Source: Agrocybe praecox
Lineage: Eukaryota > Basidiomycota > Agaricomycetes > Agaricales > Agrocybaceae
Direction of reading: 5' to 3'
NCBI GenBank assembly: GCA_964017145.1
Contig: OZ024844.1
Location: 2,418,001 to 2,482,000, forward strand
Length of the DNA: 64,000 bases
Part shown: positions 58,485-64,000 of the stretch, in pieces
Position numbering within the stretch: the first letter of the stretch is position 1
How the letters are laid out: each line of letters begins with the position of its first letter
Translations under genes and position numbers: made by a program
Notes under the pieces: model-generated
The model's database searches: none
What the model was told of the DNA's origin: nothing
The model's input: the letters and a program-made list of their open reading frames with translations, nothing else

Positions 58485-59257
58485 TAAGCTACGGGGAGGG
58501 GGTTAGTACGATCGCGGACGTTCTGTCGAATACGACGAACCTCTGCATATTTGCCATCGATCCATGCACGATCAAAGCGGTTGGTCCAGAACTTGCATTT
58601 ACGCGAGTTCGCGGCATGGGCACCCTTGCAATTGACGCAGTGTTCCGTGTGGGGGCACGGCTGGCCAGCAGGGGTTGGTTCGAGGGGGGGGTTCGTGTTG
58701 GCGTTCCCTTTGCAGCACTTAGCGACGTCACGGTGTTCGTCGGCCTTGTGCGGGCCCATGCAGTGGGGGCAGGACGCGGCACGTTGCCTGCATCCTTTGT
58801 CAGAGTGACCCCATCGCCAGCAACGCTGGCAAAGGGGAACACCGGTGTGAGTGGTGGCGGCTTGGATCTCGCATTGCCTCCCAAGGACCATGACAGACTT
58901 GTTCATGATCTGCTTGGCGCGGGCTCCGGACTTGGTGTCCCAGATGTCGATGTAGGCCACACCCATGGTGCTGGCCGGAGAGTTGTGAACTATGCGCGCT
59001 TCGCGTGCAAAGTTGAGGTTTCCGCCAAGTGGGGAGGACTTGAGGGCCCCCTGCACTATGTCAGATGTGATTCTGGACGTCCTGGCTGCGTCCATGTAGT
59101 AGGGAATGTCCATGATGCGGACAAACGAGGTGGCAACGGGTAGACTGACAGTAATGCCAGCTGAGACTTGCCCGAATGAAGCATTGGCTTGACCTCGAAG
59201 ATATTCAAGGTCTCGCTCGTTGGCCACACCATCAGTGTGGAGGGTGTATCCTGCATA
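58484..59257 (-). CDS. LINE H ORF1, zinc-knuckle protein, C-terminal part
   Basis: Reading leftward: YTLHTDGVANERDLEYLRGQ, ITVSLPVATSFVRIMDIPYY, IVQGALKSSPLGGNL, then three Cys/His knuckles, CQRCWRWGHSDKGC, CPHCMGPHKADEH and CPHTEHCVNCKGAHAANSRKC, and a basic tail. This is the nucleic-acid chaperone partner of ORF2 in LINE ribonucleoproteins. The frame is interrupted by Copia-3 at 59257 and resumes at 63988-64000, leaving the window. It ends at TAA overlapping the ORF2 ATG. Confidence 0.88.
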   Translation of the reverse strand, partial: YAGYTLHTDGVANERDLEYLRGQANASFGQVSAGITVSLPVATSFVRIMDIPYYMDAARTSRITSDIVQGALKSSPLGGNLNFAREARIVHNSPASTMGVAYIDIWDTKSGARAKQIMNKSVMVLGRQCEIQAATTHTGVPLCQRCWRWGHSDKGCRQRAASCPHCMGPHKADEHRDVAKCCKGNANTNPPLEPTPAGQPCPHTEHCVNCKGAHAANSRKCKFWTNRFDRAWIDGKYAEVRRIRQNVRDRTNPLPVA

Positions 59258-59694
59258 TGTTAGAATTTGCCCTCCAAGTCCCTACCTTCCAGACCTCTCA
59301 GGAGGTTCATCACACTTCTGTCATCCTGAAACACACTTCACCTTTCTCACATGTTTCACCCTCTGTTACATGTTTCACTTCCCTTACATGTTTCATCTTC
59401 TCTTACACGTTTCACGCTCTTACATGTTTCACGCTCTTACACGTTTCAAGTTCTCACACATTTCACATCTGTTACATCCCTTACATGCCCTAGCATATAT
59501 AAGTCTGTAGACCAAAGCCTGAAGTCCCCAATTACTCACTCTGGACTTCAGGTCAGTAGTATGTCTTATGTCTCAATACACTCAGTTACTCACTCTGGAC
59601 TTCAGCTCTTCATAGCTCTTCAGTCCTTCGTCTTGGGTGCACCATATTAGGTCACCAGGTAGCTCGCGACGTCCCGCACTCGCTCCCTTTGACA
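59258..59694 (+). repeat. Copia-3 5' LTR
   Basis: 437 bp, TGTTAG...TTTGACA. Its U3 repeat block (ACGTTTCAAGTTCTCACAC) is the same as in the Copia-1 5' LTR and unlike its own 3' LTR; its last 30 bp (CTCGCGACGTCCCGC) match its own 3' LTR. The primer site GGTTATGGGCCCC follows at 59695. Confidence 0.9.
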
Positions 59695-59892
59695 GGTTAT
59701 GGGCCCCGCGCTTCACGCGCTCTAAATTCGACTTTTCTTGTCTTGGTCTTATCTTGATCTCGTTGCAATCTTGCTTATTGCACTCGATCTGTTGCCTCGT
59801 TTGTCTTGTAACTGTCAACAACACTCCGTCGCACTGTTATAACCCACACTACACATTTTCACACCTCCATCGCACTTCATTCCTTTGCAATC

Positions 59893-61944
59893 ATGTCATT
59901 TGTCACACATGCTCAATCTCACTCCAACAGTCCTTCCCTTCCTATCATCTGTTCCTTTTGTGGCCTAAACTCTCACATTATCCACAATTGTCCTCGCTTT
60001 CTCATGGCACAGAAGGGCACACAGGACGATGCAAGGAGCCTTGAATGGGCTGGCAGTGCTAGTGCATTGTCTACCACCTCAGATCCAGACAACTTGGACT
60101 TTGACTGGCTTGCAGACACAGGAGCCACAAGCCATATGACCCCACATCGCCAGTGGATTCAGAACTACACTGAATTTCGCGTCCCAATCAAACTGGCTGA
60201 CCACACCATTGTCTATTCAGCTGGTGTTGGCACTGTGGTCATCCATCCAGTGATCAATGGCAAACCAGTTCGTTCTGTAGAGTTGACTCGCGTTTTGCAT
60301 GTCCCCCAGCTTCGCAACAATCTCCTGGCTTGCTTATACCTCACAAAGCGAAAAGGGATCAGGATGGAAGTGGATGCAGACACCATGTACTTCAAACTCA
60401 AAAGCAACACACTTTTCACTGCCAGAGTCACAGACAGCAACAATGGCATTTTGAATGCCACCACAGAGCCCATGGAGCATGCCAATGCTGCTTCAACTCT
60501 TCCTATGGATGCCAGCCTCTGGCACCAGCGCTTTTGCCACCACAGCACTGACAGTGTGCACAAACTTGTCAAAGACAATCTTGTCATTGGACTCATCATC
60601 ACATCTGACTCCAAACCAGACCCTATCTGTGAACCTTGCTTAGCTGGCAAGATGGTTTCCTCTCCTTTCCCCAGCTCATCTCGCATTTCTACCTCTCCAC
60701 TGGAACTCATTCATTCTGATCTTCATGGTCCTCTTCCTGTTGCATCTCAAGAAGGCTACCGCTACTGGGTTACCTTTATTGATGACTGCACCAAGCTCAA
60801 AGCCATTATGTTTTTGAAGCGAAAAAGCGACACCTTTGAAGCTTTCAAGACATTCAAGGCTTATGCTGAGAACCAGCTGGATGCAAAAATCAAAGCTTTG
60901 CAGGATGACAAGGCTGGAGAGTACATGTCCAATGCTTTCATCAAGTTTACAGATGACTGTGGCATTGTTAGGCGCCATAGCACCAGGAACAGGCCACAGC
61001 AGAATGGAGTTGCAGAGAGAGCCAACAGGACTATTGCTGATCATGCCACTGCCATGCTTGTTCAAGCCAACCTCCCTGCTTCATTTTGGATGCTTGCTGT
61101 TTCTGCTTATGTGCACATCTGGAATCGCCTTCCTACAGCCCCACTGCCTGGTACAACGCCCTACACTGAGTGGTACAAGAAGAAACCAGATGTCAGCAAT
61201 TTGCGCGTTTTTGGCTGTGCTGCATATGTCTATATTCAGCGAGACAAGAGGAAGTCACTCCAACCACACATGGAGAAATGTATCTTTGTTGGCTATCCTA
61301 CTGGCTACAAGGGCTGGCGCTTTTTCAACCCCATCATCAAGAAGTTCATCATTTCTGAAAGGGCTGTTTTTGACGAAAGGAGCTTTCCTGGACTCAAACA
61401 CTCTGACTCAATCAACCTTTTCCCTACTGGTTCGCTTTCACCACTTTTAGAGTCTGTGGATATGCCAGATTTGGGGGGGATGATGATGATGCTTCAAATC
61501 TTCCAAATCACACTCCTAATGCTCCAAATGCGCCCCAACCACTTCCAGCACCTCCTGCTGCACCTGCTGACGCTCCAAATGCTCCAAATGCTCCAAACGT
61601 CGCAAACTCGCCATTTGATGCACACACTCCTGCACCTGCACCCAACACACCAAAGACTGAACCAGAAACAACACCACTTCCTGACAGTCCTCCACACACA
61701 CCTCCACCACCTGCTTCGTCTCCCTTGCCTCCTGCACCACCACCTGCTCCCAGAAAGCGAACTGGTCGATCTGCCCAACCTCCTGAGCCTCAGCCTGAGC
61801 CCAGACGCTCCAACAGGCAAACAAAGCCACCAGGAGAGTGGTGGGTTGTCCAAACTGCTCAGGATGATATGGATGGTCTTGATCATGTCCAATTTGCTGG
61901 TGCTGCGTCGACTTCAGACCCTTGAAATTACAGAGAGGCCATGA
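59893..61944 (+). pseudogene. Copia-3 mini-Gag, protease and integrase
   Basis: Starts MSFVTHAQSHSNSPSLPIIC. The zinc knuckle CSFCGLNSHIIHNC (aa 20-33) survives, while the capsid part present in Copia-2 is gone. Protease LADTGATSHMTPHRQW, integrase WHQRFCHHSTD...CEPC, DDE core HSDLHGPLP, DDKAGEYMS and QNGVAERANRTI follow. After the G7 run at 61473-61479 the frame leaves the Pro-rich linker, which continues in another phase to a TGA at 61923-61925. Confidence 0.87.
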
Positions 61945-63476
61945 AAAGCGCAGATGCAGACAAGTGGTCAGAGGCAGCTAAAGCAGAGTTCTTCACTCTT
62001 GCTGGAAATGACACTTGGGAGTTGGTTGATTTACCAGCTGGTGCAAAGGCTATTGGTTCTGGATGGGTCTTCAAGGTAAAGCGCACCGCTTCTGGCTCTG
62101 TTGAGCGCTACAAGGCTCGCATTGTTGCCAAGGGCTACAGCCAACGTCCTGGAGTTGATTACACTGAGGTCTTTGCTCCCACATTTCGTCCTGCAACACT
62201 TCGCATGATTCTGGCTCTATCTGCTGTCAATGACCTTGAACTTCGCTCTGTGGACATCTCTGCTGCTTTCACCAATGGCGATCTCGACGAATTCATCTAC
62301 ATGCAACAGCCAGAGGGATTCCATGAAGGTGGACCAAACAAGGTGTTCAGACTCTGAAAATCACTCTATGGTCTCAAGCAGTCAGCAAGACAGTGGAACA
62401 TCAAGCTACACAGTGTACTCTCTGGAATGGGCTACAAGCAAATTGAAGCAGACAGGTCTGTCTACATTTACACCAATGGTGATGTTCGCATTTTTGTCCC
62501 CATCTACATTGATGATATCACCTTTGCATCGAAATCCACCACTGCTGTTGATGCTGCTGTGAAGGAACTTGCATCGCACTTCAAAATCAGAGACCTGGGT
62601 GCTACAGAGTTCCTCCTTGGTATTGGCATCACCAGAGATCGCTCAAAACGCTCCATTACTCTCCACCAGCGCCAGTTCATTCTGGACATGCTAGAGCGTT
62701 ATGGTATGTCTGACTGCCACCCTGTCCTCACTCCTATGACTCCCAACACTGTCCTAACCAAGGAGATGGGCACTTCGACACCAGAAGACATTGAATTCAT
62801 GCGAACCATTCCCTATCTCAGTGCCATTGGCACTCTCCAATATCTTGCCACCATGACTCGTCTTGACATTGCCTATGTGGTCGCTTTCCTTGCACGCTTC
62901 AGCTCCAATCCAGGTCCCAAGCACTGGTCAGCAGTCAAGCACTTGTTCCGTTACCTCAAAGGAACTCTGGAACACAAGTTGCACTACTCTGGTGAACTCG
63001 GTGCTGACGCCTTTACTGCTTACTGCGATGCTGCTCATGGTGATTGCAAGGACACTGGACGTTCTACTGCTGGTTACTTGACCATGATGGCTGGTGGTGC
63101 AATCAGTTGGAGCAGCAAGTTGCAGACAGTTGTAGCGCTTTCTACCACAGAAGCAGAGTACATTGCTGCTGTTGAAGCTGGGAAGGAAATTGCATGGATG
63201 CGCAACATACTCAATGAGTTTGGCTTCGCTTTGGACACCCCCACTCCTCTCAACATTGACAACCAGTCAGCAATCAGTGTCTCCAAGAACCCAGAACACC
63301 ATGGACGCATGAAGCACTTGGATTTGCGCTTTTATTGGCTCAGAGATGCTGTCCATGACAAGATGATCCATCCCATCTACATTCCCACCAAGGAGCAACT
63401 TGCAGACATCCTCACCAAGGCTCTACCAGCTGAGCAAGTCAAATACTGCAGGGACAATGTTGGCATTAAGGTATAA
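61941..63476 (+). pseudogene. Copia-3 reverse transcriptase and RNase H
   Basis: AIGSGWVFKVKRTASGSVER, ARIVAKGYSQRPGVDYTEVF and VDISAAFTNGDLDEFIYMQQ lead to a TGA at 62355-62357, where Copia-1 has CGA (RKSLYGLKQ). RT continues with YIDDITF, preceded by a 6-bp insertion (FVPIYIDD versus FVYIDD). RNase H AYCDAAHGDCKDTGRSTAGY and STTEAEYIAAVEAGKEIAWM is intact to the stop at 63476. Only one nonsense codon separates this part from a functional frame. Confidence 0.88.
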
Positions 63477-63558
63477 CTCTACTTTGCATTTTCGCTTTTT
63501 CACCTCCTTCCTTCCTTTCATTTTGTTTCTGTCTTTCAGTTTGTAGACTTGTCAGATC

Positions 63559-63987
63559 ATGGGGGGGTGTTAGAATTTGCCCTCCAAGTCCCCACCTTCC
63601 AGACCTCTCAGGAGGTTCATCACACTTCTGTCATCCTGAAACACACTTCACCTTTCTCACATGTTTCACCCTCTGTTACATGTTTCACTTCCCTTACATG
63701 TTTCATCTTCTCTTACATGTTTCACGCTCTTACATGTTTCACGTTCTCACATGTTTCACATCTGTTACATCCCTTACATGCCTTAGCATATATAAGTCTG
63801 TAGACCAAAGCCTGAAGTCCCCAGTTACTCACTCTGGACTTCAGGTCAGTAGTATGTCTTATGTCTCAATACACTCAGTTACTCACTCTGGACTTCAGCT
63901 CTTCATAGCTCTTCAGTCCTTCGTCTTGGGTGCACCATATTAGGTCACCAGGTAGCTCGCGACGTCCCGCACTCGCTCCCTTTGACA
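63559..63987 (+). repeat. Copia-3 polypurine tract and 3' LTR
   Basis: ATGGGGGGG precedes the 420-bp LTR (63568-63987), which lacks one of the TTACATGTTTCAC-type units of the 5' LTR. Confidence 0.9.
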
Positions 63988-64000
63988 GCATAGGCCTGGG
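63988..64000 (-). mobile_element. LINE H ORF1 continues off the right edge
   Basis: GCATAGGCCTGGG is the duplicated target followed by the next LINE bases (reverse: CCCAGGCCTATGC, codons for AYAGY region), showing that Copia-3 sits inside ORF1. Confidence 0.85.

Larger units (their letters stand above)
59258..63987 (+). mobile_element. Copia-3: complete Ty1/Copia element (4730 bp) with TSD GCATA
   Basis: Inserted in LINE H ORF1. GCATA stands at 59253-59257 and 63988-63992. LTRs are 437 bp (5') and 420 bp (3'). The Gag capsid domain is missing: only a 45-residue leader with a zinc knuckle precedes protease. It shares the G7 frameshift and the SDP.NYREAM stop with Copia-1, and has its own TGA in RT. 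A defective, recently mobile copy. Confidence 0.92.

Overview
The window looks like nuclear DNA of an Agaricomycete (mushroom-forming basidiomycete). Supporting signs are genes with many 45-60 bp GT..AG introns, relics of plant-cell-wall enzymes (GH11 xylanase with CBM1, cellobiose dehydrogenase), two TET/JBP-type 2-oxoglutarate dioxygenase genes, a KDZ transposase, and Tad-like LINEs with Copia elements nested in them. Host genes are few. The window is mainly a record of transposition into a host locus and then into older transposons.

Layout. 1-1020: 5' part of an unrecognised host gene on the minus strand, with a TA-flanked MITE (1033-1863) directly upstream of its start codon. 2019-9150: a mosaic of decayed, intron-retaining gene pieces (coatomer beta-prime, GH11-CBM1 xylanase, an ankyrin-PH-ORD oxysterol-binding protein, a cellobiose dehydrogenase piece inside it), followed by the 3' end of a chromodomain Ty3/Gypsy element (to about 10.2 kb). 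10.6-13.7 kb: a decayed Ser-rich gene split by a 1.4-kb hAT-like element whose removal restores the local frame. 13.8-19.1 kb: two multi-exon genes, a TET/JBP-like dioxygenase and a DUF6532-like protein. 19.6-43.9 kb: five or more pieces of one LINE family (ORF1 zinc-knuckle protein; ORF2 endonuclease-RT-RNase H-zinc finger) in both orientations, with Copia elements inserted in them and an orphan KDZ-type end at 20117.

43916-57729 is a complete 13.8-kb KDZ transposon. It sits in the ORF2 of a LINE, is flanked by a 9-bp duplication (TCAACGTCA), and has 476-bp terminal inverted repeats that look identical. It carries five genes: an 1137-aa KDZ transposase with a Cys cluster, a divergent TET/JBP dioxygenase gene with one G-run frameshift, and three uncharacterised cargo genes (a 718-aa protein with an HMG-box-like stretch, a 700-aa Pro-rich protein, a 105-aa basic protein). 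Beyond it the same LINE resumes, is interrupted by a Copia element (59258-63987, TSD GCATA), and runs off the right edge.

How the parts work together. The transposase would move the whole KDZ cassette. The TET/JBP enzyme it carries is of a family that oxidises 5-methylcytosine or thymine, so it may counter or exploit host DNA methylation. Consistent with methylated CpG, several nonsense codons in the older retroelements look like CpG to TpG changes. All domain names come from reading translated motifs; no database search was run.
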